A stretch of 64,000 nt of DNA, taken from assembly GCA_965204525.1 (NCBI GenBank), contig OZ241994.1, positions 4,588,001-4,652,000 on the forward strand. Reading direction: 5' to 3'. Positions 16,498 to 25,188 of the stretch are shown piece by piece. The first letter of the stretch is position 1; every line of letters begins with the position of its first letter. This stretch comes from Bin5 sp965204525. GTDB lineage: Bacteria; Chloroflexota; Anaerolineae; Caldilineales; Caldilineaceae. The translations under genes and the position numbers were made by a program. The notes under the pieces are model-generated. The model made no database searches, was not told the origin of the DNA, and saw only the letters and a program-made list of their open reading frames with translations.

Positions 16498-17487
16498 ATG
16501 AGAAAAATGTCTCGCATTCAAATTCCCAAGATCCCCTGGCAGGAGATTACGCCTGAAGAGGTCTTCCTGAATCGGCGCAAATTCATGAAGAGCGCAGGAC
16601 TGGCACTCGGAACGGCAGCTCTCGCAGCATGTTCGATGCCTGTGGAGGAGATAGCCAGCGAGGGTGATACCGAGAGCGCCGCCCAACCCGAGGCGGCCTC
16701 AGCAGAACTCGGAACCGCCGACGAACTTGGCGATCCGCTCAACACATTCGAGCAGATCACCAATTACAACAACTATTACGAGTTTTCCACCGACAAGCAG
16801 GCCGTGGCCCGTTTGGCCGAAGGTTACCCCACCTCCCCCTGGACCGTCGAGATCGGAGGGTTGGTCAACAATCCCGGTACCTATGATGTCGACGACCTTA
16901 AGCAGATGTTCGATATCGAAGAACGCATCTACCGGCTGCGCTGCGTGGAAGCCTGGTCCATGGTGATCCCATGGATGGGGTTCCAGCTTTCCGACCTGCT
17001 TGAAGTCATCGAGCCGACGTCGGACGCGCAGTATGTGCGCATGGAGACGATTCTCGACATGGAGGGAATGCCAGGTCAGAGGAACAGCAGTTGGTACCAG
17101 TGGCCCTACGTCGAGGGCCTGCGCATCGATGAAGCTATGAATCCGCTCGCGATTCTCGCCACCGGCCTCTATGGCAAAGACCTCCTGCCCCAGAACGGCG
17201 CACCGATTCGTCTCGTTGTCCCCTGGAAGTACGGCTTCAAAAGCGTCAAGTCGATCGTGAAAATCGATCTCGTCGCCGAGCAGCCGACCTCCCTGTGGAT
17301 GGCCGCGGCCGGCCACGAGTACGGCTTCTATGCCAACGTCAACCCGGAAGTCAATCACCCCCGCTGGTCACAGGCCACCGAGCGCCGCATCGGCGAACGG
17401 GGCCGTCGTCCAACCCTGATGTTCAATGGGTATGAAGAACAGGTCGCCTATCTCTATGAGGGAATGGACCTGGTTGCAAACTACTAG
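16498..17487 (+). CDS. msrP: Methionine-sulfoxide reductase catalytic subunit MsrP
   Basis: MsrP is the molybdopterin-containing subunit that reduces methionine sulfoxide in exported proteins, taking electrons from MsrQ. The 329-residue protein has a twin-arginine signal RRKFMK at 26-31 and a hydrophobic stretch ending in LAAC with Cys45, which fits a lipobox. The molybdenum ligand is Cys149 in YRLRCVEAW. The sulfite-oxidase-like fold continues through KYGFKSVKSIVKID. An alternative ATG at 16507 is equally spaced from the AAAGG site. msrQ follows 80 bp downstream. The lipobox suggests a Tat-exported lipoprotein rather than a free periplasmic enzyme, which suits a cell with no outer membrane. 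Confidence 0.95.
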   Translation: MRKMSRIQIPKIPWQEITPEEVFLNRRKFMKSAGLALGTAALAACSMPVEEIASEGDTESAAQPEAASAELGTADELGDPLNTFEQITNYNNYYEFSTDKQAVARLAEGYPTSPWTVEIGGLVNNPGTYDVDDLKQMFDIEERIYRLRCVEAWSMVIPWMGFQLSDLLEVIEPTSDAQYVRMETILDMEGMPGQRNSSWYQWPYVEGLRIDEAMNPLAILATGLYGKDLLPQNGAPIRLVVPWKYGFKSVKSIVKIDLVAEQPTSLWMAAAGHEYGFYANVNPEVNHPRWSQATERRIGERGRRPTLMFNGYEEQVAYLYEGMDLVANY

Positions 17488-17509
17488 AGTACCCGTCGCG
17501 TCTGCAGTG

Positions 17510-17541
17510 GCTGGCGGTCAGTACCCCTGCCGACCGCCAGC
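17510..17541 (+). other. Intercistronic hairpin between msrP and msrQ
   Basis: GCTGGCGGTC and GACCGCCAGC form a perfect 10-bp stem with a 12-nt loop. It is not followed by a T run, so it is more likely a processing or mRNA-stabilising element that lowers msrQ relative to msrP than a full terminator. Confidence 0.6.
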
Positions 17542-17567
17542 TGTGTTAAAAGCGTAGAAGGTGACGC

Positions 17568-18224
17568 ATGAATCTCGATAAACTGCTGACTAAAGGGCAG
17601 ATACTTTGGCTGACGCATATCGGTGCCTTGATTCCGCTGGCGTGGCTGCTGTACCAGGACTATACGAGCGGACTGAGTGTCAATCCAATCCAGGACTGGA
17701 CCCTCCGCACCGGCAAACCGGCACTCGTCCTGCTCGTCCTTTCTCTCGCATGCACGCCTCTCAATATCATACTCGGATGGCGAAACATCATCCCGGCCCG
17801 CAAGTGGCTGGGCCTCTATGCCTTCGGCTACGCGGCCGTCCATTTCTACATCTTCATCGGTGAAGACTACGGCTTTCAGTGGATATACATCTGGCAGGAT
17901 GTCGGCACCAAACTCTATATCATCGTCGGATTCAGTGCCCTGCTGATTCTGCTTCCTCTTGCTCTCACCTCGTCCAAAGGATGGATGCGCCGCCTCGGCA
18001 AGTGGTGGAAGAAACTCCACCAGGGGGTCTATGTCGCTGGCGTCCTTGCAGTATTTCACTATGTCTGGGTCGTGAAGGCCGACTACCGCGAACCGGCGGC
18101 CTGGGGTGTTCTGCTCGGCATCTTCCTGATCGTCCGCATCCCCGTCGTCCGCAAGCGCATCGCCAGGTGGCGCTCCAAGCTGCGCGGCCCGACCGCTCCG
18201 AGGGCGAGACGATCTCCGGCCTGA
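17568..18224 (+). CDS. msrQ: MsrQ, heme-binding membrane subunit
   Basis: A 218-residue integral-membrane b-type cytochrome of the ferric-reductase-like family that passes electrons to MsrP. Five to six helices are seen, with the heme-ligand-type His residues in GYAAVHFYIF and KLHQGVYVAGVLAVFHYVW. It starts with ATG behind GAAGGTGACGC. The C-terminus is a short Arg-rich cytoplasmic tail. The gene order msrP-msrQ is the universal arrangement of this system. Convergent with the Cys-rich gene at 18319, from which it is separated by a hairpin. Confidence 0.93.
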   Translation: MNLDKLLTKGQILWLTHIGALIPLAWLLYQDYTSGLSVNPIQDWTLRTGKPALVLLVLSLACTPLNIILGWRNIIPARKWLGLYAFGYAAVHFYIFIGEDYGFQWIYIWQDVGTKLYIIVGFSALLILLPLALTSSKGWMRRLGKWWKKLHQGVYVAGVLAVFHYVWVVKADYREPAAWGVLLGIFLIVRIPVVRKRIARWRSKLRGPTAPRARRSPA

Positions 18225-18276
18225 TGCCGGCGCGACGAGCCGTCCCGACGAACGACTCAACCGGAAGTTCCCGATA

Positions 18277-18320
18277 GGGGGTGTTCCTGTAAGTCCGCAA
18301 AGGACCGGAACAACCCCCTT
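18277..18320 (+). terminator. Bidirectional terminator after msrQ
   Basis: GGGGGTGTTCC-type arm (18277-18287) pairs with GGAACAACCCCC (18307-18318) with a single bulged base and a 19-nt loop. It lies 52 bp after msrQ and touches the stop codon of the convergent minus gene. The bases beyond on the plus strand are T-rich. Confidence 0.65.
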
Positions 18321-18627
18321 ACTCTTCTATTTCCTCGGCGCACTGGGGACAGAACTGAGGGTCCTCTAACTCGATCAGATGCTTGCTGCAGACAGAGAAT
18401 GTAACTTCTACACGTTCAGAAAGAAATCGCTTCTTGACCTCGGCTTCAAGCACAAGCGAGCGGCAATTGCTTGTCAGCAGAAAAATGGGCACCGGACAAC
18501 GATTGCACAGCTTGCGTTTCCAGGGACGTTCATTGCGGGGGCTTTCTTCGAGCAACCTGCATGTCTCCCGCTCGTTGCCGCGGTGATAGTCCCCATAAAA
18601 ATACCTACAGTTAACCGGTTGTGGCAT
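18319..18627 (-). CDS. Cysteine-rich conserved small protein
   Basis: A 102-residue soluble protein with nine cysteines. The spacing CRYFYGDYHRGNERETCRLL, then CNRCPVP, then SNC, then VCSKH and FCPQC suggests two or more zinc- or iron-binding knuckles. I recall similar proteins in Anaerolineae genomes but know no function. The ATG at 18627 is preferred over a TTG just before it. Its GC content is lower than its neighbours. It shares a transcription direction with the larger gene at 20015 but is separated from it by a terminator. Confidence 0.6.
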   Translation of the reverse strand: MPQPVNCRYFYGDYHRGNERETCRLLEESPRNERPWKRKLCNRCPVPIFLLTSNCRSLVLEAEVKKRFLSERVEVTFSVCSKHLIELEDPQFCPQCAEEIEE

Positions 18628-18698
18628 CAAGTTCTACCAGGTAGGGCCGCCCTCCGCTCACACTCTGCAAGGCTGGCAGTAAACGTGAAAAAGAGTTG

Positions 18699-18729
18699 AA
18701 AAAACAGAACCGCCGACACCGATCGGCGG
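18699..18729 (-). terminator. Intrinsic terminator of the 415-residue protein gene
   Basis: On the minus strand CCGCCGA pairs with TCGGCGG around a 6-nt loop, followed by TTCTG and a run of six T residues. It lies about 40 bp beyond the stop codon at 18768. Confidence 0.8.
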
Positions 18730-18767
18730 CCCTTTCACCTGACTGTCAGTATGGCGCCCATCGACGC

Positions 18768-20015
18768 CTAGTTGTTCCAGAACGGGACATCACCGTGGTC
18801 GTCCTGGTCCCAATCACCCCCCAACAGATAATCAGGATCGATAAATAGCCGGTCAGCCAGCTCGTTCTTCCGCCTCTCCTGCTCCGGCATCAGAAATCCA
18901 AACTCGTGTTCCAGGCTGACAAGCATCTCCAGTTCCGCCTCCAGCAGGTGGAACTCCGTATGGTTGAGAGGCGTCATGTCCGGAGCGCACTCCTTGAGTT
19001 CGCTCAGGTATGCCTGATACGCTTCACACGAATCCCCTTCAGCATCCGACGCCGCAAGATCCCCGCGCCCCCAGTCCAGTGACGGGAGTTCCGGATGACC
19101 ATTCCCATGGAAGACCTGATCAAAGCCTGCGCCGTCCCCGTTCTCGAACAGAAAACCGTATCGGCTCTTGGGAGGTTTTTCTGCCTTGGAGGGCGTCTCG
19201 CGGCCATTTGGCGCCGCTCCGTCTCTGCTGTCATCCTGGCCGTCGGTCGTATATCCGGCGTCCTCGATCAGGCGCAGACTGCTGTACTCGTGCAACACAA
19301 AGTGCATATCGTCCGGCGGTATCTCATCGCCATACACGCTCTGTCCAATCAGGGCACCGGCCAGCTCCCACACCGGCATCGCTGCGCGGGATTTCCTGTC
19401 TCTGCCAACGATCTGCTCCGCAGCCCTGGAAAGTACGACGTTGCGTTTCCGAATCAAAGCCTCCTGCCGGGATTCCTTCGGCTGCAAACGCATCCCATAT
19501 TCGCCGCCGGCCGCATCCTTCACCTGAATCAGCAAATCGTCCTCGGCTGCCCCGCCGGCCTGATCAACCCATTTCACAAACGCCTGACCAAGCCGCAGTG
19601 CCCAAGTGCCCCGTTCTATCTCAGCGTGCACCTGCAGTGTCGGCCCCCCCATTAGCTCAATTGAAATCAGCCGCGTGTCGGGCCGGTGCGTCTGAAAGAA
19701 CTGGGGAAAGAAGACGGCATGTTCCAGTTCGTCCAGCAGCAGCGTTCCCTTCCGGATTTCGCCGCGGGCAAGGGGGTGTCGAAAGTGTTGAGCCGGAAGC
19801 AAACAGGAGAGCCACCCGAAGCGTCCAGACCCGACCGGGATCGCCTGATACAGCTTACCCAGTGCCTGATAGACTGCGCTGCGGGCACCGCTGCCGACCG
19901 GTCGCTTTCTCGCTATACGGGAAACCAGGGTATCGACACTGAGGGGTGTAGGGGAGCTGCTCAGAATTTCCGCAACACAGGTTAAATAGCTGGGATATTC
20001 TCTATCTTTCGCCAT
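18768..20015 (-). CDS. Conserved protein of unknown function with N-terminal HTH-like domain
   Basis: A 415-residue soluble protein. The first 70 residues, YLTCVAEILSSSPTPLSV with VDTLVSRIARKRPV, GARSAVYQALGKLYQ and RFGWLSCLL, have the pattern of a HARE-HTH/winged-helix-type fold (helix, helix, small basic helix, beta hairpin). The middle (80-230) is beta-rich, with a Lys/Arg-rich RKRNVVLSRAAEQIVG helix; the C-terminal third is acidic and low-complexity, ending in DWDQDDHGDVPFWNN. The ATG follows AGGAGG. I do not recognise the family. DNA binding or restriction-related regulation is a guess based on the N-terminus alone. Confidence 0.55.
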   Translation of the reverse strand: MAKDREYPSYLTCVAEILSSSPTPLSVDTLVSRIARKRPVGSGARSAVYQALGKLYQAIPVGSGRFGWLSCLLPAQHFRHPLARGEIRKGTLLLDELEHAVFFPQFFQTHRPDTRLISIELMGGPTLQVHAEIERGTWALRLGQAFVKWVDQAGGAAEDDLLIQVKDAAGGEYGMRLQPKESRQEALIRKRNVVLSRAAEQIVGRDRKSRAAMPVWELAGALIGQSVYGDEIPPDDMHFVLHEYSSLRLIEDAGYTTDGQDDSRDGAAPNGRETPSKAEKPPKSRYGFLFENGDGAGFDQVFHGNGHPELPSLDWGRGDLAASDAEGDSCEAYQAYLSELKECAPDMTPLNHTEFHLLEAELEMLVSLEHEFGFLMPEQERRKNELADRLFIDPDYLLGGDWDQDDHGDVPFWNN

Positions 20016-20170
20016 TCAAAATGCCTCCTGGGAGCTATTATCCCATACGAGGTCTCGATTGTCCACCATTAACCCCCGCGCCGCACGAAACCGTTTCGGC
20101 ATCATCTGCGTTGCCGGGGCTCAGTTGAACTGCTCATGGTACCGGCAGACTGTTCTCGTCGAGGCGCGCC

Positions 20171-20575
20171 TTAGTCGGCCGCTGCGAAAACAGGCCGGAA
20201 TTTGTATCCGTAGACGATTTCGCCGCTGTCCCCTTCCTCGCGCAGCTTCCGTGTCACCATCTCCACCGGCATGCCAATCTCTACATCCTCATCAGAGATA
20301 TCGGTCAACTGCGCGGTCACCATCGGGCCTTCCTCCAGTTTGACCAGCGCTACCGTGTACGGACGTTGCGCCAGAAAACCATCCGGCACATTGAACATCT
20401 TTGTATAGCTGTAAACCTCGCCGCGCCCGCTCATCGTGTGCACAGGGCCCGCAGCCTCACTGCAATATGGGCAAACATCGCGCGGGGGAAATATCGCCTG
20501 ATGGCAGTCAGGACAGGTTTCACCCTGAAGACTGTATCGCTGCTGTCTTGTGCGCCAAAGGCTGGCAATACTCAT
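20171..20575 (-). CDS. DUF35 / OB-fold zinc-ribbon thiolase partner
   Basis: A 134-residue protein with an N-terminal zinc ribbon, TCPDCHQAIFPPRDVCPYC (four cysteines), and a C-terminal OB-fold beginning GEVYSYTKMFNVP. Proteins of this type bridge thiolase and a downstream enzyme (HMG-CoA synthase in archaea), channelling the acyl-CoA. It is encoded 155 bp after the thiolase gene on the same strand, as is usual. The ATG follows a GAGG site. In bacteria the pair is also linked to acyl-CoA and sterol-like catabolism, so the exact pathway is open. Confidence 0.9.
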   Translation of the reverse strand: MSIASLWRTRQQRYSLQGETCPDCHQAIFPPRDVCPYCSEAAGPVHTMSGRGEVYSYTKMFNVPDGFLAQRPYTVALVKLEEGPMVTAQLTDISDEDVEIGMPVEMVTRKLREEGDSGEIVYGYKFRPVFAAAD

Positions 20576-20730
20576 GGCATCCTCGCTGATTCAATCCGAT
20601 CAAATCCGCTTCTTCGCTTGGATCCTATGCTCATTTACCTATCAAACTCTACCTAACGGCAGCCAGTGAGCAGCGCTGATAGCTTCTGACAGCCGTTTGA
20701 CCCTCAGATCCACCTTCGCAGCCCGCACGC

Positions 20731-21894
20731 TCACCCGCCCAGAATATGCGTGACGATAGTCGCGCCGCTGCCTCCGATGTTCTGTGCCATCCCAATCGAG
20801 GCATTCGCGATCTGACCCTGCCCCGCCTCCCCCCGCAACTGCTGCACGGTCTCGACAATCTGGTACATTCCCGTTGCGCCAACCGGATGCCCCCGGCTCT
20901 TCAGTCCTCCCAGCGTGCTGATTGGAATGCGTCCATCCGGACCGACCGCATCGTCAGCTGCCAGATGCCAGCCCTCGCCCCGCCTCGCATAGCCGGTCGC
21001 TTCCAGGCTGAGCGCGCTCATGATAGTGAACGCATCGTGGAGTTCAAAAAAGCTGATGTCCGCCGGCGTCACCCCACTCTGCATATACGCCTTCTGGCTG
21101 CTGACATAGGCGGCTTCAAGAAAAAGAGGGTCTCTGCGATCGTGGAGAGCGAGCGTATCGTTCGCACTGGCGCTTGCCAGAATCTGCACAGCGCCGGGAT
21201 GATGGCCGGTTACGTATTCCTCCGCCTGCTCCGACGCCACAAGAACCGCCGCCGCGGCGCCGTCGCACACAGGACTGCTGTCCATGATATTGATCGGTGT
21301 CGCAATTATCGGCGCATTCAGGTATGTGTCCAGAGATATCGGTTTCTGGAACATGGCGTTGGCGTTCTTGGCCCCGTTTCGATGAGCATTGATGCTGAAG
21401 CCGGCAAATGCATCGATCGGTACGTCGAACTCGTACATATACCGCTGCATGATCAGCGCGTTCAGCCCCACAAAAGAGACGCCGTGCGCCGCTTCATATT
21501 CGGCGTCCGCCGCCGTGGCGAGGCCGGCCGTGGTACTCTCTCCCGTCGTGTCCGTCATCTTCTCCACGCCGCAGACGACGACAACGTCGTGCATGCCGCT
21601 GGCGACCGCCATGTGACCGATGCGTAGCGCGGAAGCGCCACTCGCGCAAGCCGATTCTATCTTCGCCGCTTCGACGTTTCGCAGTCCACTGAAGTCTGCG
21701 ATCAGAGTCGCCAGGTGTTCCTGGCTCAACAGGCTGCCGCTTAGCATGTTGCCGACGAACAAAGCGTCTACCTGTTCCGTGCCAGCCTCCTTCAGCGCTT
21801 CAGCAATCGCATGATGGGCGATATGACGGATGGACAGGTCCCAGTGTTCACCGACTGGCAACTGACCGATTCCAACTATCGATACATTGCGCAT
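20731..21894 (-). CDS. Thiolase-family acetyl-CoA acyltransferase
   Basis: A 387-residue condensing enzyme of the SCP2/archaeal-type thiolase branch, which makes or cleaves 3-oxoacyl-CoA. The nucleophile is Cys83 in KIESACASGASAL. Later motifs are ELHDAFTI and the C-terminal His of KSRGHPVGATG. A longer frame with GTG at 21930 exists; I choose ATG at 21894, as the conserved N-terminus is RNVSIVGIG. It precedes the DUF35 gene, forming the widespread thiolase-DUF35 pair. A perfect palindrome in the upstream gap may be its operator. Confidence 0.92.
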   Translation of the reverse strand: MRNVSIVGIGQLPVGEHWDLSIRHIAHHAIAEALKEAGTEQVDALFVGNMLSGSLLSQEHLATLIADFSGLRNVEAAKIESACASGASALRIGHMAVASGMHDVVVVCGVEKMTDTTGESTTAGLATAADAEYEAAHGVSFVGLNALIMQRYMYEFDVPIDAFAGFSINAHRNGAKNANAMFQKPISLDTYLNAPIIATPINIMDSSPVCDGAAAAVLVASEQAEEYVTGHHPGAVQILASASANDTLALHDRRDPLFLEAAYVSSQKAYMQSGVTPADISFFELHDAFTIMSALSLEATGYARRGEGWHLAADDAVGPDGRIPISTLGGLKSRGHPVGATGMYQIVETVQQLRGEAGQGQIANASIGMAQNIGGSGATIVTHILGG

Positions 21895-22307
21895 GGTCGC
21901 TTTCCCGGTAAAGCCTTCAAAGTTCTGCACACTGTTTGAAGGGATGCTCTGCAGGCCATCTCCCTTCCAGGCGTTGCTGGATCCCCTGCACTCTCTCTAT
22001 CATGATCCAATCTGTGTTTCATTTGCTACCGGACGGAACTCTTAACCTGCCAAAACCTATCGCGCCGCCCATCTCGCATCCTCGGTTGCGTTTCAAAACC
22101 GGCGCGCAAACAGGATTCCCGACCAGTTCACAGGAAGCGCCGGACCACGCAATACCAAATACGCACTGCGCGCTTACATGTTCCCTAAGAACATGAGCTG
22201 TGAGTTTGAATTGATGTGAGGGCTATTGCGCCGCCTGGAGACCACCGCGTGCGGTCGCCTGTGAAGCGCGCCTGTAGGCAAGCCAATCAACGAGGTGCAG
22301 ACCTACG
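21895..22307. other. Intergenic region, 413 bp
   Basis: No gene was found between the lipoprotein stop and the thiolase start. It contains the palindrome described at 22177-22195 and a small dyad ACCGC/GCGGT near 22243. Small plus-strand ORFs here lack any start signal or protein-like composition. Confidence 0.6.
22177..22195. promoter_or_regulatory. Perfect 19-bp palindrome, candidate operator
   Basis: CATGTTC, a 5-nt centre CCTAA, then GAACATG. It has the length and symmetry of a helix-turn-helix dimer site, in an intergenic region upstream of the minus-strand thiolase gene by about 285 bp. Confidence 0.4.
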
Positions 22308-23591
22308 TCACCCTTGCAGCTCCACACCTATGATCCGCCACTGGTCCGTCGTCCGATTGCTCAAGTCTGAGGGGACGTGCTCCAACGTAAACGCATAGAG
22401 CCTGCTTTCCAGTTCGCTGCCGACCTGATAGATAAGCGATGCCCAGACCTCCGTCGTGATCATTTGAGAGGTAGCTGCCTGACCGGCAAAAGTAGGAATC
22501 GTTGGAAAGTATTGCAACGCATCCACCCAGGCGAACCCTTCCAACGTGCGTGGGACAGTCTGACGTGCCCCCTCGCTCAGAAGCTGCGCATTGTCGTCGG
22601 GCTGTAGCAGATACGCCAACACGACCGCTTCAGGGTAAAACGGGGATTGGGGAATGCCGTAACAGAAGGTAAATTTGCGCGGGCCTTCTTCATAGTAGAC
22701 GGCTGCACGATAGGCTCCAGGGCTCGTAAAGTTTGGGTCCAGTCGGCGCTGAAAACGGGACTCCTTGCAGAGCAGGCTGCGTTCATTCATGGGATATCGG
22801 GCGCGTATAGTCCGCATGGGGGAACGATTCGCCGCGCCGTCCCACTCCTCAACGTACAGGCCGCCAGGCGCGGAGATCTGTGTGCTGCCGTATCCTTCGC
22901 TGATCGTGCTCCACCAGAAGATGCTGATATAGGTCGGGCCGCCGATTGGGCTGTTGCCGCCGTACACGATCAATTCATCATGATCGGGCAAATCACCCGG
23001 CGCCTCGCCCACCGCCTGTCCGCTGACAGATGCCGGCATCTGCTCCGCCAGCACCTCGAAGTACCTGTTCTCGGTCTCTCTCGCATCTTCACGCCTGACC
23101 ACGGTCCACTCAGGACGACCCGTCTGCCGCGGCGGCGCTACAAAACCAAATCCCGAACCTTGCCAGTAGCTGGGCAGCAGCGCATAGGGCTGAAGCCAGG
23201 GGGCCGGCGGTCTTGAACTATCATCCGACTCCTCAGGCATACCGATCGGCGTCTGTGAGTCGTAGATCACCGCCCCAATCGGACCGCTGATGTCTTCGCC
23301 ATCGGCGGTCGTACTGGCGTCATAGCGGTAGAAGAGAAGGTACTCCTCCTCAGCGTCAGCGTCAATGTTGATCGACTCCCATGCGGAGACGGCCTTCCAC
23401 TCCTCCGGCAAAATCATCCCCAGGTCGATGTTCAGCTCGGGGCTCGGCTCCGGACGTTCACAAGCACTCAAAAGGATCAGCATGCAGAGCATGCACAACA
23501 CACCCGCCCGCGCTTTCAACTTCCAATGGAAGACACCGCCGCCGACTTTTCTTCCAAAGCCGCGAAGAAATACGGAGCGGAGGTCAGCCAT
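22308..23591 (-). CDS. Lipoprotein of unknown function
   Basis: A 427-residue exported protein. The ATG at 23591 has an excellent GGGAGGAGG site; upstream codons are not supported. A basic N-terminus is followed by a hydrophobic stretch ending LILLSAC, a lipobox, so it is a membrane-anchored lipoprotein. The mature part is mostly beta-structure with many Trp/Tyr residues (WSTISEGYGSTQISAPGGLYVEEWDG) and no recognised catalytic motif. It ends 57 bp after the folC stop on the same strand, so the two may be co-transcribed. A role in surface binding or sensing is inference. Confidence 0.7.
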   Translation of the reverse strand: MADLRSVFLRGFGRKVGGGVFHWKLKARAGVLCMLCMLILLSACERPEPSPELNIDLGMILPEEWKAVSAWESINIDADAEEEYLLFYRYDASTTADGEDISGPIGAVIYDSQTPIGMPEESDDSSRPPAPWLQPYALLPSYWQGSGFGFVAPPRQTGRPEWTVVRREDARETENRYFEVLAEQMPASVSGQAVGEAPGDLPDHDELIVYGGNSPIGGPTYISIFWWSTISEGYGSTQISAPGGLYVEEWDGAANRSPMRTIRARYPMNERSLLCKESRFQRRLDPNFTSPGAYRAAVYYEEGPRKFTFCYGIPQSPFYPEAVVLAYLLQPDDNAQLLSEGARQTVPRTLEGFAWVDALQYFPTIPTFAGQAATSQMITTEVWASLIYQVGSELESRLYAFTLEHVPSDLSNRTTDQWRIIGVELQG

Positions 23592-23648
23592 GCCCCCTCC
23601 TCCCCAAAACAGCTTGCTGGAGGGCAGTGAGTCCATGGAGTTCATCGG

Positions 23649-25037
23649 TCAAATGGCGCCGTAACCGGGCGGCAGTGGCGCCAGCGGCGGGTCTGTATTG
23701 GCTTCGTGAATCCAGTCATCCGCCGGCAAAAGACCGGGGTGCAACCTGTTCCATGCCTCTCGCAGCTCTGCTGCGACAAATACGGAACCGGTCCCGACGA
23801 TGTAGCCGTCTGAAGGAGTGATCCCCCGCGCAGTTTCGAGCGCCGCGTCCATTGACGGCGCCGCAACCACCGTTCGACCTTCTTTCACAGCTAATGATCC
23901 GATGGCCGCGCGCAGGTCCGGCACGGGCAATGCCTTCGGATGGCGACTCTGCACCAGTACAATGCGCGGCGACGCGGCCATGGCCAGCGTCAACATAGGC
24001 CCAATATCCTTGTCGCTATTGACCCCGAAGACGAACGTAAAGGGTCGCCGTGCGTGGGTGGCTGCAAGCGTCGAGAGCAGTATCTCCAGGCTGTCTCTGT
24101 TGTGCGCGCAGTCCACAACCACAGGCATGCCCTCGCTGGCCGGCTGCGGCATCCATTCAATCCGGCACGGCCACCTGGTGTGGACCAGTCCGCTGTCTAC
24201 AAGCTGATCATCCCACCGGGCCAGGCCAGCCCGGTGCAGTTCCCGTACCATCTCATAGGCGATTCCGGCATTGATCTGCTGGTGTTGCCCAACCAGCGGC
24301 AGCGTGGCCCGCCGATAAGTCTGCGCCTCCGACAGAGGCGCCTCCATGTCCGCCGCTACCCGCCGCAAAACCTCTTCTGCTCTCCGATTCTGCGGCGCAC
24401 TGAATATCGGCGTCTTACGCTTGATGATCCCGGCCTTCTCTGCAGCAATCTCCTCCAGGCTGTCGCCGAGAATATGCATGTGGTCTTTGCTGATATGGGT
24501 GATGCCGCACACCTCCGGCAGCACAACATTGGTGCTGTCCAGCCGCCCGCCTATCCCCACTTCCACCACCGCCCAGTCGACCCCGGCCTCCGCAAAGTAA
24601 AGAAAGGCAATCACCGTGATACGACCAAAAACGGTCAGATCAGGGGTCGCCTCCAGATGGGGTAATGCTCGTTGGATCAGTTCAGCACACTTTTCTTGGG
24701 AGATTAACTGTCCGTCAACGCGCATGCGTTCCCGGAAAGTGTGCAAATGGGGGCTGGTAAACAGACCGGTGCGGTAGCCCAGGTGACGAAGAATCGATTC
24801 CGTATAGGCGCTGGTGCTGCCCTTGCCCTTTGTGCCCGTTACATGGACAGTGCGAAAGCGTTCTTGGGGGCTGTCCAACCTTGCCAGCACCGCCCGCATG
24901 CGTTCCAAACGGCTTTCCGGGTCCTTCGAACGGGGAGCGCGGCCGTCAAATCTGGCATCGTGGAAAAGTATGCCGATCGCCTCTTCGTATGTAAGCCGCC
25001 TTGTAGAAATGAACTCTGGCGCCGGCCTTATCGACAC
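23649..25037 (-). CDS. folC: Folylpolyglutamate/dihydrofolate synthase
   Basis: FolC adds glutamate to folates (and makes dihydrofolate from dihydropteroate). The ATP-binding loop GTKGKGSTSAY is near the N-terminus, followed by GLFTSPHLHTFRERM, VEVGIGGRLDSTNV, ISKDHMHILG and EIAAEKAGI, all diagnostic. The C-terminal domain has VVVDCAHNRDSLEILL. The frame is open to 25064, but AAGGAG sits five bases before the GTG at 25037, so I start there, giving 462 residues. It is divergent from gapA. Confidence 0.95.
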   Translation of the reverse strand: MSIRPAPEFISTRRLTYEEAIGILFHDARFDGRAPRSKDPESRLERMRAVLARLDSPQERFRTVHVTGTKGKGSTSAYTESILRHLGYRTGLFTSPHLHTFRERMRVDGQLISQEKCAELIQRALPHLEATPDLTVFGRITVIAFLYFAEAGVDWAVVEVGIGGRLDSTNVVLPEVCGITHISKDHMHILGDSLEEIAAEKAGIIKRKTPIFSAPQNRRAEEVLRRVAADMEAPLSEAQTYRRATLPLVGQHQQINAGIAYEMVRELHRAGLARWDDQLVDSGLVHTRWPCRIEWMPQPASEGMPVVVDCAHNRDSLEILLSTLAATHARRPFTFVFGVNSDKDIGPMLTLAMAASPRIVLVQSRHPKALPVPDLRAAIGSLAVKEGRTVVAAPSMDAALETARGITPSDGYIVGTGSVFVAAELREAWNRLHPGLLPADDWIHEANTDPPLAPLPPGYGAI

Positions 25038-25188
25038 GGACACTCCTTGATTCTGCAGATGCACAGCCTGACATTGATTGTAAACTCTGTCCCCATCGCA
25101 CGCAAACAGTTGCCGGAAAGCATCTCTTGCTCACGGCCCGAACAGCGGCCGCCTCCCGGCCACGCAAACTACAGTTCAGACACAGGGA

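Noticed and set aside
21936..22196. 86-codon plus-strand ORF in the thiolase-lipoprotein gap
   Set aside because: No ribosome-binding site, Cys/Pro/Arg-rich composition and no family match.
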